NCBI RefSeq assembly: GCF_001029445.1
Contig: NZ_LDOT01000002.1
Span: 645,977-709,976 of the forward strand
DNA length: 64,000 nt
Direction of reading: 5' to 3'
From: Photobacterium aquae
GTDB lineage: Bacteria > Pseudomonadota > Gammaproteobacteria > Enterobacterales > Vibrionaceae
Position 1 is the first letter of the stretch. The number at the start of each line of letters is the position of its first letter. Below are positions 8,788 through 18,538 of the stretch, in pieces. The notes beneath the pieces are model-generated. The model had not been told where the DNA came from, did no database searches, and saw only the letters and a program-made list of their open reading frames with translations. The position numbers were made by a program, and so were the translations under genes.

Positions 8788-10485
8788 ATGAGTTATCGAT
8801 TTTTTTTCCTCACGACCAAAAGCATATACGGTCTTTTTGCGTCGTTGCTACTGGCATTTCCAGCCCTATCAACCCCTCTGGGGGCCCCTTTTGCCAAGCC
8901 TACCGTTCTCACTATCGTCCCTGAGCACAAAGACCATATTGTCGCCAATTTCAACCCCTTCTCAAAATTCAGCATGCCGACAACTCATGAGTTTATTTTC
9001 GAACCGCTGATCATCTTCAACAGCCTGCAAAACAACAAACCGGAATATCGGTTGGCGACCAAATACCGGCTGGATTCCGATCTTCTGGGGATCAACTTCA
9101 CCCTTAGAGAAGGCGTTACGTGGTCAGACGGCAAGCCCTTCACCGCCGATGACGTCCTGTTTTCCTTTTCGATCATCCAAAAGCATCCAGAGCTCGACTC
9201 CTTTGGCGTAAACCAATGGCTTGCCCATATCGAAAAGCGCAGTGCCAACGAAATATACTTCAAGCTCAAGCAGCCCAATGCGCTTATTGCCTACACGTTG
9301 GTGCTCAATCCCATCGTGCCCAAACACCAATGGAAGTCCGTTACCGATTTTTCCAGCTACCTAAACTCGACGCCTGTCGGTACGGGCCCGTTCACCGAAA
9401 TACGCGAGCTCAATGAAAACGGCTACCTCCAGTGTGCGAACCCTTTCTACTGGCAAGCATCCCACCGCAACATTGACTGCCTGCGTTTCCCCAAAGTCGC
9501 CACTAACGACGACTTTATCGCCCGGATCACCAAGGGGGAGTTTGACTGGTCAGGCGGCTTCATCCCAGATATCGAACGCAACTATGCGTCGTATTCGCCC
9601 GACTTCAAGTACTGGCTGCCACCAGCAAGCAGTATCAGCCTGATGTTCAACTTCAAGGCCGCCGATCCTGAAATACAGTCACTATTTCATGCACTGGCTT
9701 TTCGCAGAGCAATCTCCATGTCTATCCAACGGGGGTTGCTGATTGATATCGCGGCCTTTGGCCAAGGCGGTCCCTCTCGCTATGCCTCCGGTATGAGCGA
9801 GCGCTTCCACTCATGGGCCGATCCTATGGTAACTGAGCGCTACCTTCCCTACATGACCTACAATCCGATGCTTGCCCAGCAAATGCTCGACAAGCTCGGG
9901 GTTATCGATACCAACGGGGATGCTTGGCGAGAACTTCCTTCAGGCAAACCACTCTCATTAACCTTGCTGACCCCAAGTGGTTGGTCGGATTTCAATACCA
10001 CCGCGCTACTACTCAGCGAGATGCTCGGCAATATTGGTATTCAAGTCATTCCAAAGGAAGTCGACTTCGATCAGTTTGTTCAACGCCTGAGCAATGCCGA
10101 CTACCAACTGTCATTGACCAATTACCCGCAAGGGCAAACACCATTCAAGTACTTCGACAGCGCATTCAACAGTGCATATCAGGCCCCGCAATACCCGCGC
10201 TATGCGATGCACTTCTACAAGGATCCCGACATCGACCGACTATTGGCGGAGTTCCCAATTGCCAACAGCGCCCAACAGCGATTGAACATTATCCACCAGC
10301 TCAATAAGCTAACGGCCAGCAAGCAGATCACGGTCCCGTTATACAATACGGTCCAGTTCTACCAGTACAATACGCAACGCTTCGAGGGGTGGTATAGCAA
10401 AGACAACCCCGTGGCCTGCCCGCTCGCCTGGCCGCAGACCCCTGAGCGCCTGCTTCACGTTCTCTCCTTGCGCCCCAAGGCATAA
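8788..10485 (+). CDS. ABC-type solute-binding protein, family 5 (chitin-oligosaccharide-binding-like)
   Basis: This 565-residue protein has a signal peptide (hydrophobic core about residues 12-27) and the family 5 (oligopeptide/oligosaccharide) binding-protein fold, including W-S-D-G-K-P-F-T-A-D-D-V near residue 112. Recalled features of the Vibrio chitin-oligosaccharide-binding protein CBP recur: the I-V-P-E start, the N-F-N-P-F-S segment, the V-G-T-G-P-F-T block, and the C-terminal P-E-R-L-L-H-V-L ending. CBP delivers chito-oligosaccharides to an ABC importer and controls the ChiS sensor. No ABC transporter or ChiS gene is nearby, so this is an orphan paralogue whose ligand is uncertain. 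A strong terminator follows. Confidence 0.85.
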   Translation: MSYRFFFLTTKSIYGLFASLLLAFPALSTPLGAPFAKPTVLTIVPEHKDHIVANFNPFSKFSMPTTHEFIFEPLIIFNSLQNNKPEYRLATKYRLDSDLLGINFTLREGVTWSDGKPFTADDVLFSFSIIQKHPELDSFGVNQWLAHIEKRSANEIYFKLKQPNALIAYTLVLNPIVPKHQWKSVTDFSSYLNSTPVGTGPFTEIRELNENGYLQCANPFYWQASHRNIDCLRFPKVATNDDFIARITKGEFDWSGGFIPDIERNYASYSPDFKYWLPPASSISLMFNFKAADPEIQSLFHALAFRRAISMSIQRGLLIDIAAFGQGGPSRYASGMSERFHSWADPMVTERYLPYMTYNPMLAQQMLDKLGVIDTNGDAWRELPSGKPLSLTLLTPSGWSDFNTTALLLSEMLGNIGIQVIPKEVDFDQFVQRLSNADYQLSLTNYPQGQTPFKYFDSAFNSAYQAPQYPRYAMHFYKDPDIDRLLAEFPIANSAQQRLNIIHQLNKLTASKQITVPLYNTVQFYQYNTQRFEGWYSKDNPVACPLAWPQTPERLLHVLSLRPKA

Positions 10486-10488
10486 AAC

Positions 10489-10515
10489 AAAAAACGGGCC
10501 TCAGCCCGTTTTTTT
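10489..10515. terminator. Bidirectional terminator
   Basis: AAAACGGGC / GCCCGTTTT with a four-base loop and a run of seven T lies directly after the SBP stop and before the convergent ArsR-type gene, and serves both strands. Confidence 0.9.
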
Positions 10516-10526
10516 CATTCTGTTTT

Positions 10527-10853
10527 TTACTCTGATGGGTATTCGGTTTTACTCGATGCACTGCAGCACTCATCACGAAGAAAACCGATCACTGCATCAA
10601 GTACCTCATACTGAGGAACGCAATACAGCACCCGCCCATCGCGCTGCTGACAAATCAGCCCTGCCGATACCAATCCAGAAATATGGTGGGATAGCGTCGA
10701 CCCCGGAATTGCCAGCTCCTCTTGTAATCTGCCCACCGGCAAACCATCGTACCCCGCCTTGACCAAGTGCTTATAAACCGCCAGTCTGGTCGGGTGGCCC
10801 AACTCTTTTAGCGCCTTCGCTACGTCTTCCAATTCCATATCTACGACTCTCAA
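10527..10853 (-). CDS. ArsR-family winged-helix regulator
   Basis: This 108-residue protein shows the ArsR fold: L-G-H-P-T-R-L-A-V-Y-K-H-L near the start and the recognition helix P-G-S-T-L-S-H-H-I-S-G-L. The ELCVCD metal-binding motif of ArsR/SmtB sensors is absent. Two adjacent cysteines lie near the C-terminus (E-C-C-S), so thiol or metal sensing there is possible but unproven. An ATG at 10838 gives an alternative 103-residue product. It is read in the same direction as pepV-yfcC but is separated from them by a terminator, so it is probably its own unit. The target is unknown. Confidence 0.85.
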   Translation of the reverse strand: MRVVDMELEDVAKALKELGHPTRLAVYKHLVKAGYDGLPVGRLQEELAIPGSTLSHHISGLVSAGLICQQRDGRVLYCVPQYEVLDAVIGFLRDECCSASSKTEYPSE

Positions 10854-10900
10854 TACCTTGATATCTCAACACCCAACAATATTTCGATATTAGCAGAAAC

Positions 10901-10925
10901 AAAAAAGCGGGGACACAGCCCCGCT
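10901..10925 (-). terminator. Terminator of the pepV-yfcC operon
   Basis: Read on the minus strand, AGCGGGG and CCCCGCT form a seven-pair stem around a six-base loop, followed by a T run. It lies 22 bases after the yfcC stop. Confidence 0.85.
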
Positions 10926-10946
10926 CTGATATCAACAAACAACCAA

Positions 10947-12428
10947 TCAAACCATCGCCGCACCGACAAACAGCAACACGACGGTCACTGCCAGTACCAT
11001 ACCGACAAATGGCATTACCCACTTCAGGAATCGCTCGTATGGGATCTTGGCCAGGGCCAGACCCGCAACCAGATGCCCGGCAGTCGGTGCGAACAAGTTA
11101 ATCCAACCGCTGGCAGACTGGTAAGCTGTGATGATCAAATCACGGCCAATGCCAGAAAAGTCCGCCAATGGGGCCATCAACGGCATAGACACTGTCGCTA
11201 ACCCTGAGGTAGATGGAATGAAAAAGCTCAGGACGATATGGACGAAATAGGTCACGACCACAAACACCCCAGAAGACAGGCCTGTTACAACGCCTTCTGC
11301 CCAGTTGAGGATGGTGTCAATAATCACCCCGTTGTCCATCACCACGTAAATACCGCGCGCAACGGCAACCACGAGGGCGACGCCAATCAAGTCCTTGGCA
11401 CCTTCGATGAATGTCTTGATGAACTCGCCTTCTGGCATACGGTTGATAACAGCAATCAAAATCGCCGCAGCCAAGAACAACGTTGACAGCTCATCAAACC
11501 ACCACCACATGGTCGGGATCGCCGTGATTCCCATATCAGCCCACGGAATAACACCGTAGATCATGATAAGGAAAGCCGTGAAGAAGATCCCCATCGTCCA
11601 TTTTTGCTTGGTGGTGAACTCACCGGTGTCCTCGCTGACATGTGAGAACTCGTCGTTGAACTCTATATCAGCCAGCACGGAATTGGATTTATCAGCCTTG
11701 ACCTTGGCGGCATAGCGCATCACGAACCACGATGCCAATACAATCAGAATGGCCAGCTGAATCACCCGAAGCACGATCCCGTCACCAATCGGCAATCCGG
11801 CAAAACCCGATGCGATCCCTGTGGCAAACGGGTTCACGGTTGATGCCAATACACCGACCCCAGAGCCAAGCAGGATAATCCCGGCCGCGACCATACGGTC
11901 ATAACCAGCAACCGCCATCACCGGCAGGATCACCGCCCAAAACGCCACGGTTTCCTCAGCCATCCCGTACGTCGATCCACCCAGCGCGAACAAGGTGATC
12001 AAGACAGGGATCATCAACTGCTCACGACCGTGGAACTTACGAACGATAGCCGCCACCCCGGAGTCCATCGCCCCGGTACGCATGGTTACGGCAAGGAAGC
12101 CACCGATCACCAATACGAACAACGCAACATCCACCGCCTTGTGGAAGCCCTTGATCGGTGCCATCAAGACATCAATCACCCCCTGCGGCGAAGACTCCAA
12201 CTCATGGTAGCTGCCGGGAACCGGCAACAAACGCTCATCCCCGTTATAGTCCAGTACCTCGGCAGCCGGGATCACCTGCTGGGTACCATTGATGACATAA
12301 TCGTACTTACCCGCGGGCAGCACCCAAGTCATCAGGGCAACGAGAGCAATAATGGAAAAAAGGATGGTATATACCGTGGGCATCTTGAACGAACGTTTCA
12401 TTTTGCCGGCCTCAGACGTGGTTGTCAT
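10947..12428 (-). CDS. yfcC: YfcC family membrane transporter
   Basis: This 493-residue protein has about twelve hydrophobic segments. The N-terminal K-M-P-T-V-Y...T-W-V-L-P-A-G block and the G-G-S-T-Y-G-M-A-E-E-T segment belong to the YfcC family, related to arginine/ornithine and short-chain fatty-acid transporters. The substrate is not established. Its start codon overlaps the pepV stop codon (ATGA), so the two are translationally coupled. A dipeptidase next to an uptake protein suggests transport of peptides or amino-acid derivatives that PepV then cleaves; this is inference. Confidence 0.88.
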   Translation of the reverse strand: MTTTSEAGKMKRSFKMPTVYTILFSIIALVALMTWVLPAGKYDYVINGTQQVIPAAEVLDYNGDERLLPVPGSYHELESSPQGVIDVLMAPIKGFHKAVDVALFVLVIGGFLAVTMRTGAMDSGVAAIVRKFHGREQLMIPVLITLFALGGSTYGMAEETVAFWAVILPVMAVAGYDRMVAAGIILLGSGVGVLASTVNPFATGIASGFAGLPIGDGIVLRVIQLAILIVLASWFVMRYAAKVKADKSNSVLADIEFNDEFSHVSEDTGEFTTKQKWTMGIFFTAFLIMIYGVIPWADMGITAIPTMWWWFDELSTLFLAAAILIAVINRMPEGEFIKTFIEGAKDLIGVALVVAVARGIYVVMDNGVIIDTILNWAEGVVTGLSSGVFVVVTYFVHIVLSFFIPSTSGLATVSMPLMAPLADFSGIGRDLIITAYQSASGWINLFAPTAGHLVAGLALAKIPYERFLKWVMPFVGMVLAVTVVLLFVGAAMV

Positions 12429-13780
12429 AGCTCAACTCCCTGCAATTGATATATCGCGTTAGCATACACATTCATTGCCCTGAGCATATCGTCAATGATT
12501 AGGTACTCATTGGGCATGTGTTCCACTTTGTCGCGACCGGGGAACACCGCCCCGAACGCCACACAATTGGGTATCGCGCGGGCATAGGTCGCACCGCCAG
12601 AAGTCATCGGCTGGCTCTCGCAATCGCCAGTGACCTCCTGATAGGCAGCCATCAATGTCTGGATCAACGGGCTTTCGGCCGGTACGTACAAGGATGGCAA
12701 CACATCGAACTCTTCATAGCGCAGCGCGTACTGTTCAGCCACGGCATAGATATCATTATCGAAATCTTCCTTAGCGAAGGTCACTGGTACCCGGATATCG
12801 ATACCGATCTTGCTGGTCGCACTGTTGATCTCAAGCTGAGCCACATTGAAGGTCAGCCGGCCACTCACATCCTCAACCGGACCGAAAATCTCCTTGGCAT
12901 TGGCATCCTCGCCGACCTGCTCGGCAATAAAACGCACCGCCGGATGAGTTACCCCGATATCACGCAACGCCATACACAAACGGGCAATCGCATTAACCCC
13001 TTTGGTATCGGACGAGGCCGAGTGGGCCGCCTTGCCAAACACCGTGACCTCTGCATCCTCGGCGGTGAAATCAAACCCAAGCTCATCCAGCTTCGCCGCC
13101 AGTTCTTCCCATAACGGGCCGACATACCGGGCAAGCTCAGGAACCGCATTGAGCGCCCCGCCACACGATAGCTCGACAGCGGCATCGCCCGTGCCATGAA
13201 GCCATGATTGGATCAGCATCTTCTCGGCATAAATCAGCGGAAAAACAGAATCAGGGGTAAAACCGCAGCTTGGAGCCTCTTCTTTTTCCAAATAGCGGCC
13301 GATACAGCGCCAAAGGGTTTCTTCATCGGTACCAAAAATAAAACGGACGCGCTTGTTTAGCACAATACCGCTATCAAGCAGAGCCTTGACAGCAAACATC
13401 GCGGCCAGTGTCGGCCCCTTGTCGTCCTGAGTCCCACGCCCGTATAGTCGACCATCACGAATTTCAGGGCTGAACGGCGGGCTCTGCCAAGCGGATTCTT
13501 CTCCCACTGGCACCACATCCAAGTGGCCGAGAATACCAATCATCTGCTCGCCACTACCGATTTCGGCATAGCCATAATACCCTTCAGGATCTTTGTAAGT
13601 TGCAAACCCCAGCTCGTCACACAGTTTCAGTGTTTCAGTCAGGCAGTCATCAATAGGCTGGCCAAATGGTTTTCCGCTGTCATCGTCCTGATAGACGCTT
13701 GGCATAGCGACTAAACGCGTCACCGCGGCAATATAATCATCACGTAGTGCGTCAATCGTAGATGCTATCGTAGCTTTCAT
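12425..13780 (-). CDS. pepV: M20-family dipeptidase (PepV/Sapep type)
   Basis: I use the ATG at 13780, with GAGG about eight bases upstream; an upstream in-frame start at 13816 lacks support. The 451-residue product shows M20 metallopeptidase features: G-H-L-D-V-V-P (first metal His and catalytic Asp), Y-G-R-G-T-Q-D-D-K-G-P (bridging Asp) and G-T-D-E-E-T (catalytic Glu pair). These fit the Mn/Zn-dependent PepV/Sapep dipeptidases, which act in the cytosol on peptides with an unblocked N-terminus. It is the first gene of an operon with yfcC. Confidence 0.9.
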   Translation of the reverse strand: MKATIASTIDALRDDYIAAVTRLVAMPSVYQDDDSGKPFGQPIDDCLTETLKLCDELGFATYKDPEGYYGYAEIGSGEQMIGILGHLDVVPVGEESAWQSPPFSPEIRDGRLYGRGTQDDKGPTLAAMFAVKALLDSGIVLNKRVRFIFGTDEETLWRCIGRYLEKEEAPSCGFTPDSVFPLIYAEKMLIQSWLHGTGDAAVELSCGGALNAVPELARYVGPLWEELAAKLDELGFDFTAEDAEVTVFGKAAHSASSDTKGVNAIARLCMALRDIGVTHPAVRFIAEQVGEDANAKEIFGPVEDVSGRLTFNVAQLEINSATSKIGIDIRVPVTFAKEDFDNDIYAVAEQYALRYEEFDVLPSLYVPAESPLIQTLMAAYQEVTGDCESQPMTSGGATYARAIPNCVAFGAVFPGRDKVEHMPNEYLIIDDMLRAMNVYANAIYQLQGVEL

Positions 13781-14246
13781 CGTATCCCTCTTTAACCTCC
13801 ATTTTAGCCTGCCCATTTATCTCAATACCGACTAAAAGGATGTGAATTAATAATTATCCAGAATATATAATTAGTTGGAACTCATCCGACCAACTTATGA
13901 TGCTACAGAGTAACCCGTTTAACTGTGATGACTTTCACTCACTGCCAGAATCAGATGGGATGACGGTCATAAAAACAACAAATCAGGCCGTAAGCACACC
14001 ATCCATACAAACAATTCCTAATAAGAATCAAAAGGATGACTAAAAACGATAGGGAAATGCCAATAACTGTCACTTCTAACAATGACAAAAAATGTCATTT
14101 CTTATGTCAGTTTCTTTTACCCCATGACTAGTCATCACGTTTTTTTGTTTCTATAATCCGCCGCCATAATTTACTACTACTTTCACAGACTTAATTGTCA
14201 GTTTTGTCTTTTTTTTATATTTCATCGGGATTTACTATAAATACAC
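13781..14246. other. Divergent regulatory region between pepV and a chemoreceptor gene
   Basis: These 466 bases have no gene. They contain a perfect palindrome ATGACTAGTCAT (14124-14135), an inverted repeat AATGACA-N5-TGTCATT (14081-14099), several TGTCA[CTG]TT-like repeats between 14069 and 14115, and a sigma-28-like promoter listed separately. The repeats may be regulator sites. Confidence 0.45.
14041..14066 (+). promoter_or_regulatory. Candidate sigma-28 (FliA) promoter for the chemoreceptor gene
   Basis: TAAA followed after 14 bases by GCCAATAA resembles the flagellar sigma-28 pattern (TAAA, about 15 bases, GCCGATAA). It would give a leader of roughly 170 bases before the ATG at 14247, which is long, so the match could be chance. 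Confidence 0.35.
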
Positions 14247-16196
14247 ATGAATCACGCGATTAAAAATATTCCGCTTAATATCCTACTTTCCCTCTCTTCA
14301 GGGTTTGCCATTCTTTGTTTTACGGCAGTACTTCTGATTAACCAGAACCTCCTCGCAGGTGTAAAAGAAAACACCAATGACGTGAACGATTACATCCAGT
14401 TCAACCGTCACATGCGTGCCCTTCAGGAAATTGTCGACAATAGCCGGATGAAAACCATCTACGGGTTGGGTTTTGACAGTCACCTCGATGCAATGGTGGA
14501 CACCAACCGCAGCAACCTCACCAAGCTGCAAGCACGCTATAATCAGGTAATGGCGCTAAACAGCAGTGCCCTTTCCCCAGAAAACAAACAGAAGTTGACC
14601 CGCTTTTTCAATAACTACACCCGTTACGTCAATATCTCTGTCGAACTACGAGAAAAGCGCCATAAGATGACGGCAATCTATGACGCAACCAGCTGGCTAA
14701 CCACAGATATAAACACGGTTCACAAAGCCATTGTCGACAACCACAATGATGCCGACGTCGCCCTATGGGGACGCGAACTGGCACAACTGTCAGACACTGC
14801 TGCCCTGATGCTCTACCACCTTGCCGTTGGCGTGAAGGGCCAGAACCCGGCCGAGACCCAGCAAACCATGACACTGACCCTGTCGCTGCTCGATCAAATG
14901 AGCCGCTTCAGTCAATGGCCGGAAACCCAATTGCTGGTCAAAAACGGGAACGAGTGGAAGCGCCAAGTGGGTGAGATCATCGAGCTACAGAGCCAAATCA
15001 ACAATATGGCGAGTGAGATGACTAAAATTGGAGGGGAAAACACAGCAATCATCAATGATCTGCTAGCCAATTCAATCCGTACCACCGAAACCCTGGGCGG
15101 GCAGACATCCTCACTGCTTTCAACTGTCACAACCAGCCAATTAACGGCGACTGCAATTGCCGCCATTCTGGCACTCGGCATCAGCGTCCTGATGGCCGGG
15201 GCAATTAGCCGCATGATGACAACCCTGTCCGAGACCACCCGCAATCTGGCCGAAGGCAAGCTCGACAGCCTGTCAGGGATCGATGGCAGCAACGAGCTCG
15301 GTAAGCTGGGCCATAATCTGGATGATGCCATTGGCAAGCTCGCCAATATAATCCGCACCCTACGCGGGGTCAGCGACGAAGTAGCCGCGTCATCCACCGA
15401 ACTGGCGGCGGTAATGACCCAAAGCGAAGTCAATGGCCAAGAACAGCAGCAGCAAGTCATGCAGATTGCCACGGCCGTCAATGAGCTTGCCGCGACTGCC
15501 GCGCAAGTCGACAGCCATGCCCGCACAGCGGACGAACAAGCCCGCGAGGCATATAACCTAGGACAAGAGAGCAGCGACATTGCCCAGCAGGCGCGCCAGC
15601 TGACCGATGAGCTGGAAACCCAACTCAGCGAAACGGCTTGTCAGGTTCTCGACCTCAACGAGCAAAGCATCAAGATCAGCGAAGTGATCACGGTGATCGA
15701 CAGCATTTCCGAGCAAACCAACCTGCTGGCGCTCAATGCCGCGATTGAAGCTGCACGAGCTGGCGAAAGCGGACGAGGCTTTGCCGTCGTGGCCGACGAA
15801 GTTCGTGTACTGGCAGCCAAGACCCAGACTTCGACTCAGCAAATCCAGACAATTATCGAGCAATTGCAACAGAAGTCGTCGGCAGTGGTCGATGCGGTCA
15901 ACGGCAGCTTGGAGAAAGTCAGCCACAATAGCGAAATCGCCGAAAAAACGGACCTCCAGCTGGCGACGATCAGCCAGACCTTGGCTCACATCAGCCAAGT
16001 CAATGCCGAGGTCACCCAGGCAGTAAATGGCCAAAATCAGGCTATTTCCGATATCACTATGAATATCAACGGCATCAACGACATCATTTCCCAAAATGTC
16101 GCCGGGATAAGCCAAACGGCCGAAGCCAGCAACCACCTATCTCAACAGGCGGAAAACCAGAACAATCAATTGGCGGTATTCCAGCTCCCTCGATAG
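14247..16196 (+). CDS. Methyl-accepting chemotaxis protein with helical periplasmic domain and HAMP
   Basis: This 649-residue receptor has a first membrane helix at about residues 10-30, a periplasmic domain of about 260 residues that looks wholly helical (helical-bundle type rather than Cache), a second helix near 293-315, a HAMP region to about 365, and a long signalling coiled coil. The tip sequence [18 protein letters not shown] lies around residues 489-506. The ligand is unknown. It is monocistronic, with a hairpin after the stop and a possible flagellar sigma-28 promoter upstream. Confidence 0.93.
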   Translation: MNHAIKNIPLNILLSLSSGFAILCFTAVLLINQNLLAGVKENTNDVNDYIQFNRHMRALQEIVDNSRMKTIYGLGFDSHLDAMVDTNRSNLTKLQARYNQVMALNSSALSPENKQKLTRFFNNYTRYVNISVELREKRHKMTAIYDATSWLTTDINTVHKAIVDNHNDADVALWGRELAQLSDTAALMLYHLAVGVKGQNPAETQQTMTLTLSLLDQMSRFSQWPETQLLVKNGNEWKRQVGEIIELQSQINNMASEMTKIGGENTAIINDLLANSIRTTETLGGQTSSLLSTVTTSQLTATAIAAILALGISVLMAGAISRMMTTLSETTRNLAEGKLDSLSGIDGSNELGKLGHNLDDAIGKLANIIRTLRGVSDEVAASSTELAAVMTQSEVNGQEQQQQVMQIATAVNELAATAAQVDSHARTADEQAREAYNLGQESSDIAQQARQLTDELETQLSETACQVLDLNEQSIKISEVITVIDSISEQTNLLALNAAIEAARAGESGRGFAVVADEVRVLAAKTQTSTQQIQTIIEQLQQKSSAVVDAVNGSLEKVSHNSEIAEKTDLQLATISQTLAHISQVNAEVTQAVNGQNQAISDITMNINGINDIISQNVAGISQTAEASNHLSQQAENQNNQLAVFQLPR

Positions 16197-16205
16197 CCCC
16201 TTCAT

Positions 16206-16231
16206 GCTGCCGCAGATCACACTGCGGCAGC
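16206..16231 (+). terminator. Hairpin after the chemoreceptor gene
   Basis: A perfect ten-pair stem (GCTGCCGCAG / CTGCGGCAGC) with a six-base loop lies ten bases past the stop. The T tract is missing. Confidence 0.5.
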
Positions 16232-16316
16232 CAACTTATCTGATAGGGCGAAGCTTGGGATTATTTCGTGTGACAGGTATACTTCGCGCCACTCAACACT
16301 CTCTACGAGACCTATA

Positions 16317-18074
16317 ATGAAAACCTATATTCCGGGTAAAGACGCCGCGCTTGAAGAGTCTATCGAGCGTTTTCAAAACAAACTCAAAGACCTTGGCTTC
16401 AATATCGAAGAAGCTTCTTGGCTAAACCCTGTTCCAAACGTCTGGTCAGTACACATCCGCGACGCTGACGCGCCGATGAACTTCACCAACGGCAAGGGCG
16501 CAACCAAAAAGGCTGCTCTTGCCTCTGCGCTGGGCGAATATTTCGAGCGCCTATCAACCAACTACTTCTACGCTGATTACTATCTGGGCGAAGCGATTGC
16601 CGACAGCGAGTTCGTTCATTATCCAAACGAAAAATGGTTCCCGCTCGAGCTTGAAGACAACCTGCCGCCAGAAGGCATTCTAGACGAGCGCCTGAGCCAG
16701 TACTACGACCCGACCATGGAGCTACTGGGCACCGATCTGGTTGACCTACAGTCAAGCAATATGGAACGCGGTGTGTGCTGCCTGCCGTTCGAGCGCCAGA
16801 GCGATAAGGAAACTGTCTACATCCCAATGAACATCATTGGCAACCTGTATGTATCTAACGGTATGTCCGCCGGCAACACCAAGACCGAAGCACGTACCCA
16901 AGGCTTATCGGAAGTCTTCGAGCGCAAGATCAAAAACCGAATCATTGCCGAGAGCATCAGCCTGCCGGAAATTCCTGCCAGCGTGATCGAGCGCTTCCCG
17001 GGGATCAAGGCCTCCATCGACGCCCTCGAAGCCGAAGGCTTCCCGATCTACAGCTACGATGCCTCTCTGGGTGGCAAGTATCCGGTGATCTGCGTGGTAC
17101 TGTTCAACCCGAGCAACAACACCACCTTTGCGTCATTCGGCGCTCACCCTCGTTTCGAAGTCGCCTTCGAACGTACCGTGACCGAGCTGCTTCAGGGCCG
17201 AGGCCTTAAGGATCTTGATGTTTTCCCTGAGCCATCGTTCGACAACGAAGAGGTCAGCGACCACCACAACCTTGAAACCCATTTCATTGATTCATCTGGC
17301 CTGGTTTCTTGGGATCTGTTCAAAGCAGACGCCGACTACGAATTCGTCGACTGGAACTTCAGCGGCACCTCAGAGGAAGAGTTCACCCACCTGATGGCCC
17401 TTCTGCATGCCGAAGGCACCGATGCCTACATCGCCGACTACGATCACCTTGGCGTAGACTGCTGCCGAATCATCGTTCCGGGCTGGTCAGAAATTTACCC
17501 TGTCGAAGAACTGATCGAAGCCAACAACAATACCGCAATGGAACTGCGCGAGACCCTGCTGGCACTACCTGCTGTCGAGTGGGACGCCGAGCAATACGCC
17601 GAGATGTACCAAATTCTTGAAGAAGAAGGTTTCGACGACTTCAACCGCCTGTACGAGATCATTGGCTTAGTACCGCAGGCCGGCGACGCATGGCAGACCC
17701 TGCGTATCGGCGAGCTGAAATGCCTGCTGGCACTAGCGGGCGGAGATCTTGAACTAGCACTAGAACATGCCAGCTGGTGCGTGGACTATAACGTCTCGAC
17801 TTACAGCGCTGAGCGTGCCTGCTTCTTCCGTTGTCTGGTAACCAGCCTGAAGCTGGCACTGGACGAAGAGCGCGAGCCAGCCCAATACAAATCCGCATTC
17901 GAGCGCCTATTTGGTGCTGACACCGTCGCTGCGGCTTGGGGATCTATCGAGGGCACCGTTCGCTTCTACGGCCTGACCGCCGGTGATCTGAGCATGGCGC
18001 AATTCCCGGCTCATCAGAAACTGCTGGCGTCGTACCACAAACTGCAAAAGGCAAAAATGCGCCACGCCTGCTAA
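16317..18074 (+). CDS. ycaO: YcaO, accessory protein for RimO-dependent methylthiolation of ribosomal protein S12
   Basis: This 585-residue protein matches E. coli YcaO (586) in length. It carries the YcaO ATP-binding region, for example the glycine-rich G-K-G-A-T-K-K-A-A-L-A-S-A-L-G-E near residue 62 and G-N-T-K-T-E-A-R-T-Q-G-L-S-E-V-F-E-R near residue 187. A C-terminal TPR-like extension is typical of the E. coli-type protein. Known work links YcaO to beta-methylthiolation of an Asp of S12 together with RimO. The order ycaO-focA-pflB is the same as in E. coli, although a terminator separates ycaO from focA. Confidence 0.93.
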   Translation: MKTYIPGKDAALEESIERFQNKLKDLGFNIEEASWLNPVPNVWSVHIRDADAPMNFTNGKGATKKAALASALGEYFERLSTNYFYADYYLGEAIADSEFVHYPNEKWFPLELEDNLPPEGILDERLSQYYDPTMELLGTDLVDLQSSNMERGVCCLPFERQSDKETVYIPMNIIGNLYVSNGMSAGNTKTEARTQGLSEVFERKIKNRIIAESISLPEIPASVIERFPGIKASIDALEAEGFPIYSYDASLGGKYPVICVVLFNPSNNTTFASFGAHPRFEVAFERTVTELLQGRGLKDLDVFPEPSFDNEEVSDHHNLETHFIDSSGLVSWDLFKADADYEFVDWNFSGTSEEEFTHLMALLHAEGTDAYIADYDHLGVDCCRIIVPGWSEIYPVEELIEANNNTAMELRETLLALPAVEWDAEQYAEMYQILEEEGFDDFNRLYEIIGLVPQAGDAWQTLRIGELKCLLALAGGDLELALEHASWCVDYNVSTYSAERACFFRCLVTSLKLALDEEREPAQYKSAFERLFGADTVAAAWGSIEGTVRFYGLTAGDLSMAQFPAHQKLLASYHKLQKAKMRHAC

Positions 18075-18121
18075 GGCGAAGCGTCAATCTGCCTTCCTGC
18101 CTAAAACCAGCAAGAACAAAA

Positions 18122-18152
18122 AATGGTGCCACGAAGGTGCGCACCATTCTTT
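18122..18152 (+). terminator. Terminator after ycaO
   Basis: AATGGTGC / GCACCATT forms an eight-pair stem followed by CTTTTC. Confidence 0.75.
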
Positions 18153-18538
18153 TCATTGTGTAAATTAAATACATCCGACCACCTCTCCCACCACCAAATC
18201 AACATTTAACTAACAAATAAATCTCAGCCATCATGACTATTTTCTCAGCTGCTGAAAGAATAAAACTGACAAATTTTCACTATCTCATTGAATTTGAAAA
18301 AATAACCATAAAGTGTAAATTTCACCTTACGAGATGAAATTAAATTACATTAAAAAAAATTTAGCGTTTATCAAAAAAATTATATTCAATAAAATCATAA
18401 GCTTGCATTTGTGTGACTTATAACAAATGGTCTAAAGTTGTTATATAATTTCACCGCAATGATCTAAATCAAGTTTTTGGCTGGCTTCATTTGCTATTAT
18501 TCCGACAGCTGAAATTTAAACTTTTTAAGAGCAAACCT
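18153..18538. other. AT-rich focA upstream region
   Basis: This long AT-rich stretch without ORFs precedes focA. Besides the FNR-like box listed separately, it has a TATAAT at 18444-18449 with a poor -35 and a TGTGA half-site at 18412-18416. This is the picture of an activator-dependent anaerobic promoter, though the sites were found only by eye. Confidence 0.45.
18459..18472 (+). promoter_or_regulatory. FNR-like box upstream of focA-pflB
   Basis: ATGATCTAAATCAA matches the FNR consensus TTGAT-N4-ATCAA at nine of ten positions. FNR and ArcA control focA-pflB in E. coli. It lies just downstream of a TATAAT hexamer, so it could serve another start site or act negatively; its role is inferred. 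Confidence 0.55.

Noticed and set aside
18459..18472. Use of this FNR box as a classic class II site at -41.5
   Set aside because: The visible TATAAT lies upstream of the box, so the spacing does not fit unless another start site is used.
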